A DNA stretch of 64,000 bases from Naegleria lovaniensis (GCF_003324165.1 NW_025407826.1:1-64000); one strand, 5' to 3'; numbered from the stretch's first letter, positions 44,601-53,186 are shown. Notes: a model not told the origin generated them from the letters alone. Numbers and translations are program-made.

Positions 44601-47310
44601 TTGGCATGTCTATATTGAAGGAAATCATCCCTTCTGTGAGAGTACCTGTTTGCATATTATATCTTAACGGAATCATAAAACCTGTTTGAACGCTTTTACC
44701 CTTAATAGCAAACTGTGTGAAAGAAGGAGAGGCTGAAAGAAGAGCATTCATGGAGAGTGTCAGTTGTGTGGAGGCACCCACTGTAGGAGCTCGTTTCATT
44801 ACTTCCAACGCTCCATCTAATAATTTTAACTTGTGCAACTTGTGAACAGAAAGACTCAATGAAATAGCGGTTCCTTTCATTTGAGCAGTTGCCAAAATCA
44901 CACTTTGACAGTTTTCGCTCGCACATAACAGATTGAAAAATTGTTCAATCTTCATACATAAATTAATAATGTCCATCGAGTTGCCCAAGGTATTCAAGGT
45001 GTGAGAAAGCATGGTTAACACAGTCTCGATACCGTATTGTTGCGTTATCATTGTGAACGTGTTTTCTATAAGTGGTAAGGTTTTGTTAATATTGTGAAGG
45101 CCATCTAAATTGGAAGTAAGAGTTGAGACGTAACCGCTCATGACTTGTGGAGAAACAAAATGATTATTGGATGTGTACACAAGATCTCCCTTCTCATTCA
45201 AAGTAGCATATACGATACTGTCGTCGTTATAGCTTGCAGCCTTAATTGATACCTTATTGGTTGAGTAGTCATAGGTCGCGTAAATCTCAAAAAACGTGTT
45301 CCATGTATCAAAGACGGCTGAAAATGACACAACTCCATGAACAGTTAGTGATGATGCGGAATCTGTCGCAACAGAGACATTTGTGAAAACATTCTCAATG
45401 AACAACACAGAGGTAAGAGCACCACTGAATAACGAATTCTTCATAGTAGTGGATGCATCGATCAACTTGGTTGGTCTTTCAATAGAAAATATTTCGAGAT
45501 ACTTTTTGTAAAGGGTTGTCAATTCGGCATTGATGAGAGTTATGGCACGATCATTTCGAAGGATAAGGCTTGTGGTTTGTACCATTGAAAAATCTAGCAC
45601 CGTCTTTCCATCATGCTGTATCAAGAGGGAGAAAACATCGCGATGCTGCTCAGCAAAGTAATGTAAAAATCCCAACACTGTAGGAAATGGTGTCACTCTA
45701 TCGATGTAAAACTGAGCCACTTGTTTCGCTTTCTGTTCATCAAATAGTTGGGAGCATGTATCATCCAAAGGCTGCACATTCGTATGAAGGGCAGTCTTAA
45801 TTTGTTGCAACAAGCTTGGCAACAAAACAGTAAGGCTATCTTCAGTAAAAGGTGCATCTCGTACAAACAAGCCTCCTGGATTACTTGAAAATATGTCATT
45901 GGGTATTGACGTAAAGCATTCATGAGCGTTATTGATTTGCTCAATTCTTCCCAAAAGAAAACCAGAAATTTTTAAAGGAACAGAGCGGATTAATGTTGTT
46001 GCACTCTTGATACTATCGGTGAATAGTGGAAGTGGCCATGCTCTTCCTTGTGAGGTTGTTCCGGCTTCAATATTAATTCTGATACCAGTGTACCCCATGG
46101 AATCGCACTGCATGACCACTTGAGAGCCACCAGAGAAGCCCAGTGGATAGAGCTTGTCTTGGCTAATGAAAACCATTGCTGTTAAGCTGGTCTTGTACGA
46201 TGGTGGTAAATGAGAAAGGTCACAACTTTTACCACTCGATTGTACTGCCTCTTTGAGAAGGTCCTTGAATGCGATTAAGGTTGAACCAATGCATGAAGAG
46301 TCGTCTGTGCCACTTTCACATGATACCTGCGTTTGAAATAAATCGCCCATCTCACTGAACGAATTCGTTTGTGGCATGTAAAGTTTTGATAAAGCAAAGT
46401 GTTGTTGTGAGTTTGTGTCATCCATGATTTTGCTACTGTTTAAAAAGACACCTCGAACAGCTGAGGACTTTAAACTGAATGGAGACAAGTCTGAATAATA
46501 GGCATGAACTCCAAATTGTGTGGCCAAATACATGAACGAGGCTGCAATATTGTTGGCATTGTTGTTGATTGTCGACAATTCATCATCTTTGAAAACAGCA
46601 GTAGTTGTGGATTGGACCATGATGATGAACGGATCAATGCCATCAAATAAATTAATATCCAAAAAACAAAGGCCATTACCAGAACTGCACGATTCCGACG
46701 ACATCATGGAACCATCCCAACCGAGAGGAAAATAAGGTATTGCAGAAAAAGGTAAAGGAGAGCCGGTTCGCTTACTCATCGTGTACTCTAACGTGGTAGG
46801 TATGGATGATTGCAATTTCACTCCGGCCACACTACCAACGATCGTACTCTTCAAATGAAGCGTTAAGGTCATATTGACAGCATCGGTTTCAGGATGAAAT
46901 TGCATGGAGAATTGTCGTCTTAATTGTGCCGATTGGACCGTGATGGAATTCGGAAGGAAGGTTTGTTCAATGTGCAATAATGATGATGGCGAAGATGATG
47001 AGGAGAGAGTAATCCATCCAGAATCATTTGAAAATTCGAGGCTATTCGTTTGGGCATCATTAGTACTCCACAACGCGCACGCATCATCGAGCCATGAAAA
47101 ATCAGTAAGGGTATGTGTTGAAGAGTAGAGGCTATCGGGTGTTCGATGATTCCTAAATGAGGCAAAACCATGAGCAAGTTGGCACAAGGACGCCTTATTC
47201 CTGTTCTCGAGAACGTTGGTTGGAGTCTTTGTTTGAGCGGCCCACACGCTCGTAACCACGAATAGTAACACCACGCATGAAGCAATATGTGTTATTACTT
47301 TCTTGGTCAT
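35674..47310 (-). CDS. giant secreted/surface protein, 3,878 aa in one exon
   Basis: ATG 47310 opens a signal peptide (ITHIASCVVLLFVVTSVWA). The frame then runs 11.6 kb without an intron. The N-terminal two-thirds alternate helical stretches and long beta-rich segments with paired Cys, and repeated themes such as PFLDASLSSLHNWDDFID and APLPFVQRSLKHLLES. Near residue 2380 lies an EF-hand loop (LDINGNQMVTFDELFYLI). Around residues 2690-3080 short Gly-Asp motifs occur (GGNADDQFHV, GGGDQVVYI, TGSGDDTFVA, DLGDGKNNIF) that resemble calcium-binding RTX repeats, in what is probably a beta-helix or beta-roll. No membrane helix is present before its stop; the 7TM-like frame downstream probably supplies one. 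The role is likely adhesion or sensing at the cell surface. The family is not recognised. It lies antisense between family-B receptor copies. Confidence 0.85.
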   Translation of the reverse strand: MTKKVITHIASCVVLLFVVTSVWAAQTKTPTNVLENRNKASLCQLAHGFASFRNHRTPDSLYSSTHTLTDFSWLDDACALWSTNDAQTNSLEFSNDSGWITLSSSSSPSSLLHIEQTFLPNSITVQSAQLRRQFSMQFHPETDAVNMTLTLHLKSTIVGSVAGVKLQSSIPTTLEYTMSKRTGSPLPFSAIPYFPLGWDGSMMSSESCSSGNGLCFLDINLFDGIDPFIIMVQSTTTAVFKDDELSTINNNANNIAASFMYLATQFGVHAYYSDLSPFSLKSSAVRGVFLNSSKIMDDTNSQQHFALSKLYMPQTNSFSEMGDLFQTQVSCESGTDDSSCIGSTLIAFKDLLKEAVQSSGKSCDLSHLPPSYKTSLTAMVFISQDKLYPLGFSGGSQVVMQCDSMGYTGIRINIEAGTTSQGRAWPLPLFTDSIKSATTLIRSVPLKISGFLLGRIEQINNAHECFTSIPNDIFSSNPGGLFVRDAPFTEDSLTVLLPSLLQQIKTALHTNVQPLDDTCSQLFDEQKAKQVAQFYIDRVTPFPTVLGFLHYFAEQHRDVFSLLIQHDGKTVLDFSMVQTTSLILRNDRAITLINAELTTLYKKYLEIFSIERPTKLIDASTTMKNSLFSGALTSVLFIENVFTNVSVATDSASSLTVHGVVSFSAVFDTWNTFFEIYATYDYSTNKVSIKAASYNDDSIVYATLNEKGDLVYTSNNHFVSPQVMSGYVSTLTSNLDGLHNINKTLPLIENTFTMITQQYGIETVLTMLSHTLNTLGNSMDIINLCMKIEQFFNLLCASENCQSVILATAQMKGTAISLSLSVHKLHKLKLLDGALEVMKRAPTVGASTQLTLSMNALLSASPSFTQFAIKGKSVQTGFMIPLRYNMQTGTLTEGMISFNIDMPNSVKFTANLNFSNELSQPITVAIDSGNLLSIGTIPSVELNGDGSTLFVPNQAVFFNMKDVAKVLTQLNNGPLNFRVPFLDASLSSLHNWDDFIDNTFVQIPYPKTKTSLGEPLLTLILSEMQNSIPDLNITVNGKTYPCPINNIDPQNKLKSMNNGFSQCGLEGIVVAKESTAIANAIGIHEVVDNSLFDLIFKYEDFASTEQVLEYHAPFYPCFTTWGEVSWLVHILTRVPFSPHQFVKVPTKSLQIPESMMSVFPSQLTAASIEFNLKEAFTSSSNMFSSLESSQNKVELQTKGTASITNRIHFSGKFGTVFSLYGLYNISILSCGTNDFSIDTIITNPNYEFTLAMEAQQRFSDQRSKSLKFTFTFKLPVGRTFKDVMLNLLPSNIDETIRPMFSVGVYEGSDTFKSLDQIQISLKSYQQDDHSYLLPISMSILDSTIPILCMASQVPPTSLPITSGVTIQSQITFKPSANLPISLSSGSIGVFDLENTDSTLTGSGILNLDISLNKDIVPSFNVLRASTNSTTMFDIYDISIASNGEITLPNPTIKARSDLPPLDSISLSSNKMWKVVSDEILDTISMEIHKLEATFSSSISAVKETYIGLSQTNATSLCSFFDEIMHTTDTIGQQPFLQAPLPFVQRSLKHLLESTIVNKFSSAKQSVCNGIVEFSLEKFCDLLEHSWGQKVCYDINVGDKKFVVTLKLLNYPITSNEGLYVKSNVFGDSALPSILGTKDSISLNTNANFEIHFACSWSNGVSFEILDGTSFNINTNFKMNGNLKASLGPLNLMLASADVFIGSPTVLSISLNNGAIEYSLTGNAGFDAMVSFFDLSACQLSVQVPNIEKFLIGAPNAWVIDQHTCPSGSFSKTVNDLLQDHTLLDFFKDPSTFIAQWENNFSALIKRLFIGPNGLIQTVAVPLIDKEIQKLIQKEFTNLIGPEMTNELVVDITQMVNDVIQGKAPNLDSIDQFILKEFTIILCSKLQPIQCPEVPDVHSDQYEWKFEIKRLVKHSITNVDFDLGASSKGARLQSQTELESEIDYDFRFNLIFSKTNGILVTFEDGYVIKGVADVKIGNALLEGELGFIGAEIVVDPQSDFHAEFGVNSDWTSFFRVNAILSGKAELGFAGIIKKLLKNVQDPLDALPHFEITLEFKWDWEMGKSTSTTPAFSISEPTLCIGTLLARMADGARKQAEKVLSNLDKILGPNAFLTKEVPVLSRIFGRKMNVAELGIFLAKHFCSGSCDAINVEEIIDAYNKLYYLMDKLQVIRNFLSVMNGCGIRRKFSQFIVDLEKPEDPVLHVGDLPDQNLIFDDTIPPNMKSEISATWSSIETRSSSFHVPLFENPKLIPSAVVGLIFGKDFDLVEIVLPRMVMSYSAHFGFPIWAWPYVELYVEASAGLVIDLPTLAYSTKGIRDAIQTKQITNLVRGMGMITRKPDGSPLWIVSGYARLTGGVSVSVFIFKGSAYAFLQANAGVTVLDINGNQMVTFDELFYLISKYGVLNTVTFQMEISAGFGFNIKACIHVWFVHKCWTIVSQEIKTPVFPKLTFGGKTMAPVADKNSNLNLEHVSEYTSTSDNPSVYRIYPTSLKDASHVVGFTTPSGSLAQNAPPLTAPNTGASSIGFYGNPGSNPFEIHVQGYQGLVTIPPLATVTSRISLSSYKKSSAFTISPTFITPNTDGMGIQFTPGRCARAILEEADFGTLFSLKGSPCTVSLAVAQKSQVNIDSQATDYRGPLYISGPGEITVTIPSSQYQISSSSINLDDNNNFIQLQNDMPVINVFAQNQPSTFIIDKVALGSAVTAVGGNADDQFHVTDLAAIQGSLYLSGGSGGINLGTVSINVPPGISEIYATSSSISLGRNHSVRWTNLEHRRYDIVNKNDGGLVTVSYFSPDDFNSIHVTTDNSPQGTIYHNISSCQTRNEFRLDLKGGGDQVVYISQNGELSSLQCSLYIQGVDTNNEAYAVVIDARNEKRPLRYAFENGRITVDDPINTDFMTNIYLRQISRLQIHYSENQYSEIRFIQGSIKTEYHFSFPAAFSTPEFVPAVYLCSTAIKSTILISGMSSISVGPKQGVCSHAEANPLANIMSMVAISGSSQLTNIDVSNYNNNGNQHFSMNERCLVATDSDGKPLIPVEPPTPWMQSLLDVNGFTNTLCQVAYNPRSSRFNIKTGSGDDTFVARGVTASSLTVDLGDGKNNIFHAETETPAVYKTGNGASKFVQVSPTSSIELTMLSVPSKRNIIEFFTADFASSMYGNTIVGPIGPNTQQDIAHITCNRSDLITLHHSYPANYKPSSNHYLRGGNIKLLQNDMRTVWVNVTETATTRQIELSTDTLFKVSQIGFDSTVVFLGVTQSGSFPTNWIVNIDLVDYSTPSRIFIDTKPSTNGTILVDVKENGSIQNYPLQLFSDTPMNYAVLNLGVFHVEALGVRNLRVNSKEEPIHAVVESTPDTLEAVFDFTSASKVLVKSMSGSVVINNADVTVEPSSFSKTLVVTGIHSTIAVQTSTSMVLNSGCLKPADLSVNNVPSEWLAAILEEFTISPLAFKCSMYTNIIDLLDISTPNLQAINFDQLLKSIIVRNSVLTLVDYKAPWSDVTLTNNTLSVDSRYEVTLMNTHTFINSSFSESSMLTFVGDSNNQFPLQIHFNHFSSNQFAVVEWNTAQHLIYINPSSNFVLPNIYILNNVQSLGTHLTNDPQLPSSDLQVVFERDSLKVYDKGSVTLLDIVWYNHPMNSLLDINGKKTTSITFQNQPFDENYMFTIQSSKGSDTLLQIIEQSEVQGVLEVAMNGSSWPGLINIGQMVISCSPDRLAFNMLSHVSTILNGVPGNAEFIFNSEKISYMDMETVVNNMITSNTIVDVDDNLLNHDYLILVTGKNVETTVNTNLTSLEYNSGCILRVNRNHATVMSPWFQDALKKYSISYPSLSQCSLFLLDTHKLRIQSVEDTILRNLNSNVNVKEVVVGKVTFLSLTIVRSGIIFLSTLPI

Positions 47311-48169
47311 GATGATGATGATTCAAGGAAATTGATACAAGGCAATAACCGTGTTGCAGATCCAAAATCGAGGAAAAAGCACTTGAGAGATTTTTTTCTG
47401 AGACCAACGGATTCGAATAATAAATTGGTTCTCTCGTGTGAGCATTTGAATTTTGTGTAAAATTGTTCGAACTGGATCATACTGGATTTCGTTTCAAGCT
47501 CCAACGTAAGTTATCCTTTTTTATGCCCCGTCGTTCACTGTTGTGAGCTTTGATGAATCAAGAATTTTGAATGTGGTTGTCATTGATTTCAAAATCTCGT
47601 TCACAATCATTTTGAAATAACTGACTGTTAATTACATGATTAACATGGATGATGATAAAGAAAATTTAAATTACGCAACCACATTCCGACTTTGCTGCTC
47701 AGTTAAATATGATGAAAGAGTTGTTCAGGCTTTGACAGCATCCACATTTTTTAAACACGGAACTGTCAAATGACAAAGAGGAGTGGAATCCAAAATTCAT
47801 TAATTTACATTCAACCCCTTCCACTAGGTACGAAGAGTCCAGGCTTTTCCATTCAGAGATTTTCAACGAACACAATTGTGTTTATTTCACCTTTCATATC
47901 CTTTCATGGATCCATTTTTGATGTTTTCATCTGACTTTGAAATGTTGATTAGCTAATCACAAAAAAACACACGAGTAACAACACATTTCCTAGAGACACG
48001 ACATCTTATTGTGTCCGTCATTTGCACCTCAAGCTAAAAAACTCTTGGCATTTCATAATCGAAACTCTAATTTGCACTTTTTGTTCATCATTCAACAACA
48101 ATTCTTCATTTCAACAACAACAAGTTCATCAATTATTGAAGCGATACATCTAAACATTTACATTCTAAC
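47311..48169. other. divergent intergenic region, 0.86 kb
   Basis: Separates the giant gene start (minus) from receptor copy 2 (plus). Only short frames without motifs are present, so it should hold both promoters. Nothing repetitive or structured was noticed. Confidence 0.5.
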
Positions 48170-50560
48170 ATGTGGTACCACTCCTCAAATATAACTGCTA
48201 CTGGCTCATCGCTGGGGCTTCCCTTGTATCGTTACCCTTCATCTCTTCATTCTCTTCTTGTGGAATTATTTCTTTCAATATTTAATTTGAATCGAAATGA
48301 TCATCATGTCCACGCTACTCATCATCATTGGTTACCAGTGGTACCAAATTCATATCCCATCCCTTCCGTATTCTCATCATCAAATTCAATTTCCTCCTCG
48401 TCCTTGTCATCTGTGAATTATGATTTTCCCTTCTCTTTCAATGAATTTCTCCAAAACATTTCCTCCAATATTTCCAATTCAACCATAAATGCAACTCGAT
48501 GTCATTCGTCATTATTAAACACATCATGGAGTCGAGAAGCAAATGGACGTGTTGATTATGGACTCTGTCCAGATACTTTTATTAGTTTTGCATTATGTTT
48601 AGTTTTTCTTTTGGCATATGTCACAACCATTGTCATGTCTGGAGTAGGAGTGATTTGGAAACGAAAAAGTGGACATGTTTCAGCCAGAAATCCCATTTAC
48701 ATGTTTTTCACACTCATCGCTGGATTTGTTTTTATTGCAGGAATGCTTTTAAGAATTATTATTGGAAGAAAAATTTATCCGTGTGGATTATTGACCATTT
48801 GTTTTTTCACATTTCCACCTGCTGTGTCATTGCCAACCATTTTTCGATTAATGAGAGGATTTTTCATGTACAAGATTAATTTATTGAAGACAAAATTATT
48901 TGAAAGTCCCAATACGAATGGAAATGCAACTGCTTCGAGAAGAATGTCTGCTTCAAGAGAAGAATTTAACAAACAATTTGAATTGGCTCAACAACAATCT
49001 GGATTTAACAACTCCAGTGTCCATCATAATTCAACGATACCTTCAGCCATGTTTGGAAATGAAGATTCCACACAACGAGTGGCCACTGCGTTGGGCGGTA
49101 CAACACATTCATCCATGGGTCATGAACATGATGAAATTTCCAATGTGGTTGATATTACCTTACCCACAGATATCATGATGTTCACTTCCAATGTGAATGA
49201 CAAAGCTCCAACTTCTGAAGGAGCTTCCTCCTCAGATCATCACGAACCAACGTTGACAGATTCATCCACTCGTTCAGACAACTCAACAAAAGAAGGTAAA
49301 AAGAGACACTCTGTAGCTCATCGTTCAGTAGCTTCCTCCTCATCCTCTTCTCATCCCATATTAAATCCTCATCTTTCGTTGAATAGTAGTAATACTACGG
49401 GTGGAAATGGAGCCATGGTTGGATTTATTTTAAATCCTACAACGACCACAACAACCAGTTCGTCCATGATGATGATGGGAATTATGAACAATGGAGATTA
49501 TGATGAATATGACACGGAAATGATTATGGAAGATTCTGAATCTGCTGTCGATGTCTCGACTTGGAATATGAGTGACTACAAAGACATGTCCGAAATGAGA
49601 AGCGAATTAAGAAAGTTGAAAATTTTCAATTTTTTAGTGAGCTACAAGTTTATTTGTGTGGTATATGCATTGGCATTCTTATTTGGGATTGTATTGTGGT
49701 TAGTGGCAGGAGGAATTGAGGAAGCTCTCTACAATTCGAGTACAGATCCAAATAAGAAACGAATTTTCTTATTGGATGGAGGAATTTTAGTATTCGATCG
49801 AGGATGTGGAATGTCCACGAATACCATTCTCATTATTGGACTCGAAAGTATTGCCTATATTATTGTGGAAGCTGTCTTTTTGGTCATTACTTTCTTTGTC
49901 GATCGTGACACTTGGGGAATTAAGAAAGAGACGATTGCCTTAATTGCCATTCAAGTGACAAGTGCTGTATTGTTCATTATTTTGGGAACTTTGGATGTCA
50001 TTCAGACCTTGATTGATTACTACGTTCCGTACGGATTTGTATTGTGGGGATACATGTTTCTTGAAATTATTGTCGCTGTGACTTTACCTGTCTTGTATGC
50101 TATTCGACGAGATTACAAAGAATCCAGACGTTTACTCGATTCTAAAGAAAGTGGTTTGGAAAAGGTTCTCAAAAACAAAAAAACATTTGCAGTCATGTTA
50201 GATTTTGCGAGAAGATCCTTCGCACCAGAATCTGTTCAATGTTGGCGTGACATTCAACGATTCAAGAAAACGAAACGTTCGAATCGAAAGAAAGCAGCCA
50301 TGCACATTTTAAATGCATATTTAACATTGGGAGCTCCATTAGAATTGAACATGTCACGAATTGAGGAAAAACGAAAAGAGTTACTTTGCATCATTGAAAA
50401 GGAAGAAAAGATCTCTCCAAATTTATTTGTCATGATTCAGGATCATTGTTTGAATGATATGGCAGATTTGTTTGAACGTTTACGAAATTCGAATAAGGAA
50501 ATTGCAGAAATTGTGAAAAAACACTCCCTGTCTCGAACACAAGTGAACCCACAGCAATAG
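48170..50560 (+). CDS. 7TM receptor with RGS domain (family B, copy 2)
   Basis: Single exon, 796 aa from ATG 48170. The N-terminal 130 residues are extracellular, with NISNSTINATRCHSSLLN, then SWSREANGRVDYGLCPD, the shared ectodomain motif with two Cys. Helices 1-3 end at FFTFPPAVSLPTIFRLMRGF. An unusually long loop of about 230 residues (Ser/Thr/His-rich, with a poly-Met stretch) precedes helix 4. Between helices 4 and 5 comes FLLDGGILVFDRGC, conserved in all three copies. After helix 7 the RGS-like domain runs from SGLEKVLKNKKTFAVMLDFA to the end, including SFAPESVQCWRDIQRFKKTK and DHCLNDMADLFERL. Unlike its sisters it has no intron. The RGS core is nearly identical in DNA to copy 3, while the rest has diverged. 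The predicted role is a receptor-type Galpha GTPase accelerator. Confidence 0.88.
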   Translation: MWYHSSNITATGSSLGLPLYRYPSSLHSLLVELFLSIFNLNRNDHHVHATHHHWLPVVPNSYPIPSVFSSSNSISSSSLSSVNYDFPFSFNEFLQNISSNISNSTINATRCHSSLLNTSWSREANGRVDYGLCPDTFISFALCLVFLLAYVTTIVMSGVGVIWKRKSGHVSARNPIYMFFTLIAGFVFIAGMLLRIIIGRKIYPCGLLTICFFTFPPAVSLPTIFRLMRGFFMYKINLLKTKLFESPNTNGNATASRRMSASREEFNKQFELAQQQSGFNNSSVHHNSTIPSAMFGNEDSTQRVATALGGTTHSSMGHEHDEISNVVDITLPTDIMMFTSNVNDKAPTSEGASSSDHHEPTLTDSSTRSDNSTKEGKKRHSVAHRSVASSSSSSHPILNPHLSLNSSNTTGGNGAMVGFILNPTTTTTTSSSMMMMGIMNNGDYDEYDTEMIMEDSESAVDVSTWNMSDYKDMSEMRSELRKLKIFNFLVSYKFICVVYALAFLFGIVLWLVAGGIEEALYNSSTDPNKKRIFLLDGGILVFDRGCGMSTNTILIIGLESIAYIIVEAVFLVITFFVDRDTWGIKKETIALIAIQVTSAVLFIILGTLDVIQTLIDYYVPYGFVLWGYMFLEIIVAVTLPVLYAIRRDYKESRRLLDSKESGLEKVLKNKKTFAVMLDFARRSFAPESVQCWRDIQRFKKTKRSNRKKAAMHILNAYLTLGAPLELNMSRIEEKRKELLCIIEKEEKISPNLFVMIQDHCLNDMADLFERLRNSNKEIAEIVKKHSLSRTQVNPQQ
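50147..50370 (+). repeat. RGS-core tract nearly identical to 52488-52711
   Basis: 224 nt aligned without gaps to 52488-52711. I count six differences (about 97% identity), with third codon positions mostly preserved. Sequence outside the tract drops sharply in similarity on both sides. Confidence 0.85.
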
Positions 50561-50686
50561 AAAGACCTTCCAATTTCCAAAAGTCGATACTGACAAATTT
50601 TGGAAATAATCATTCACTGAATACGTCAAGTGTCATGGTTTGACCAAAGGCATCAAAATCCTTTGGTTATCTCGCTCATAAAAAAA

Positions 50687-53024
50687 ATGCAACAAGAAAC
50701 CACCTCATCCACCACTCTCTCCTCCATATTTTCCCTCCTCTACCAAGAGCTTATAAACCTTCCATCACGGCGGTCCCATCAACCCGTCAAACTCTCTTCA
50801 TTTGCAAATTCACTTTTTTCTGTTTTTCAAGATTCATCCATTCAACATTCTTTCCAAAACAACAACGATATCGTGAACATCAATGCCACTCTCAACTCAA
50901 CCCTTCCCTTCAACATTTCCACCGTTTGTCATCCCATTCTCTTCCAGCCAGGTCTTTCCCGAGAAGTGAATGGAACTTATGAATTTGGACTTTGTCCCGA
51001 TACATATTCAAGTTTTACATTGTGTTTGATTTTAGTAGTGGCCTATGTCGTGACTGTGGTGTTGAGTGGAATTGGAATTTTCTGGAAGAGAAAGAGTGGA
51101 CACGTGAAAGCTCGAGACCCATTGTATTTGGGAATGACATGTGTCGCGAATTTTGTGTTTGTCGTTGGATTGACGATGAGAATTGTGGTCGGAAGGAAAT
51201 TATTTCCGTGTGGATTGTTGACGGTGTGCTTTTTTATTTTACCACCAGGTTTGTGTGAATGATGTTTGAATTTGATTTGGGATTATATGAATTTGAATTT
51301 TAAATAATAATTATATAATTGAAATATTCAAATAATAATATTTTTAATTTTAAATTTTAAATGAAAATGGATGAAATTGATATAATATTTATTTTAATGA
51401 TTTTTGTGAATGATTCCGTATGAATGAAAAACATACAACAGCCATGATGTTACCGACAGTATTTCGATTAATGCGACTCTATCTCATGTATAGGATTAAT
51501 TTAAAAAAGATGAAATTATTTGAAACTCCAACACCACAAGGAACCATGACGGTCAAAGAAATAGATCCAGCAACGACTCAAAATATTCAACCTACATCCA
51601 ATGGCGAGTCCATGAATTATTCTCTCAATACTACTACCACTACCATGTTTGGACAAGAAGATATTTCACATCGACAAGAACATGTGTCAAGTGTCATGCA
51701 CGCTGACCTCGTTCCTCCTTCCCATAATCAACAACCACAAACTATGGTTGAATTCCAACAATTAGATGAAGATGCCTCAACCGATAATGATTCCGAAACC
51801 ATGGCAGATGTTTCCACATGGCGTCTCAGTGAAGTTAAAGATTTTTCAGAAGTGAAAAAAGAAATTCGCAAATTGACCATTATGAACTTTTTTGTGAGTT
51901 ACAAGTTTTTACTCCTTGTTTATGCCATTGCATTTGTGGTGGGAGTGGCTATTTGGTTAATTCTTGGAACGATCGAAGAAGTGATTTATAATGCAAGTAC
52001 AGATCCCAATAAGAAACGACTTTTTTTATTGGAGGGAGGAATGCTTGTGTTCGATCGAGGATGTGGATTCACGACAACTACGATTCTCATTGTTGGATTG
52101 GAAGCTCTGTTCTATATTGTCATTGAAATTGCATTCTTGATATTGAGCTTTTTTGCAGATCGAGACACTTGGAGTATTAAGAAAGAAGCATTGATTTTGA
52201 TTGTTTTTCAATTTATTGGTGCAGTGATTTTCATTGTCGTAGGAATGTTTAATATTACTGAAATTTTGTTGGATTATCTCGTTCCAACTGGGTTGGCACT
52301 TTGGGTGTATAATTATTTGGAAGTTTGGGTTTGCGTCACACTTCCTGTCTTGTATGCCATTCGTAGCGATGCTTCTCAAAAAGATTCAACAATCGCCGAG
52401 AATCATGACATGCAAGCACCACTTTCGATTCATGGCACTCATGACGTGGAGCTTCCACCTGTGACTACCGTTCAAGACACCTCTCGAGAAAGTGGTTTGG
52501 AAAAGATTCTTAAAAACAAAAAAACATTTGAAATCATGTTAGATTTTGCGAGAAGATCCTTCGCACCAGAATCTGTTCAATGTTGGCGTGATATTCAACG
52601 ATTCAAGAAAACCAAACGTTCGAATCGAAAGAAAGCAGCCATGCACATTTTAAATGCATATTTAACATTGGGAGCTCCATTAGAATTGAACATGTCACGA
52701 ATTGAGGAAAAGAAACAAGAATTATTAATCATCCTCCAAAACGAATCAAAAACAAATCCAATTTCACACCATCTCTTCGACTCGGTTCAAGATCATTGTT
52801 TGAATGATATGGCAGATTTATTCGAACGATTGAAAAATGCAAATCATGAAATTTATGAACTTGTTCAAGAGAGTAGTGGAGGTTCTTTGAAGAATCGCAA
52901 GTCGAATCGTCGAGCAACAGTGTCTGTGGTTGTTGCTGTAGCCAATTCGCCAACAATTGTTGCAAATGTTGAGGTTGCCAATGATCAAACCACAACTTCC
53001 ACAACGTTTACTAACAATGAATAG
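50687..53024 (+). CDS. 7TM receptor with RGS domain (family B, copy 3)
   Basis: Exons 50687-51248 and 51442-53024 join in phase to 714 aa. The 193-nt AT-rich intron has donor GTTTGT and acceptor ACAG, and the join gives LPPAMMLPTVFRLM, matching copy 2. The start ATG 50687 is the first in frame. The ectodomain holds TVCHPILFQPGLSREVNGTY then FGLCPDT. Seven helices follow, with FLLEGGMLVFDRGC between 4 and 5, then the RGS-like domain (SGLEKILKNKKTFEIMLDFA, SFAPESVQCWRDIQRFKK, DHCLNDMADLFERL) and a Thr/Val/Asn-rich tail. An extra segment of about 40 residues lies between helix 7 and the RGS domain. It is a tandem neighbour of copy 2, 126 bp after its stop, and both are on the + strand. Its function should match copy 2, with its own ligand. 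Confidence 0.88.
52488..52711 (+). repeat. RGS-core tract nearly identical to 50147-50370
   Basis: Partner of the tract in receptor copy 2; see that entry for the count of differences. A further island (about 30 nt around 52790-52825 against 50440-50475, encoding DHCLNDMADLFER) is also nearly identical. Confidence 0.85.
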
Positions 53025-53186
53025 TTGAAATGCAACGTTTTGAAAATATGATTCGTTCGGTGGATGGACATGAATATTTTCATGAATGAACAATGGAACG
53101 CAGCACGAATGAACGATTGACCTTAGGTGTACATGGAACTTGAGAATTTTTTTACTCACATTTTATTAAGTAGTAGTGCAGAAAAT

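Noticed and set aside
35674-47310. Giant frame as a bacterial RTX toxin
   Set aside because: The signal peptide is eukaryotic-type, Gly-Asp motifs are few and scattered, and no toxin or secretion domain is visible.
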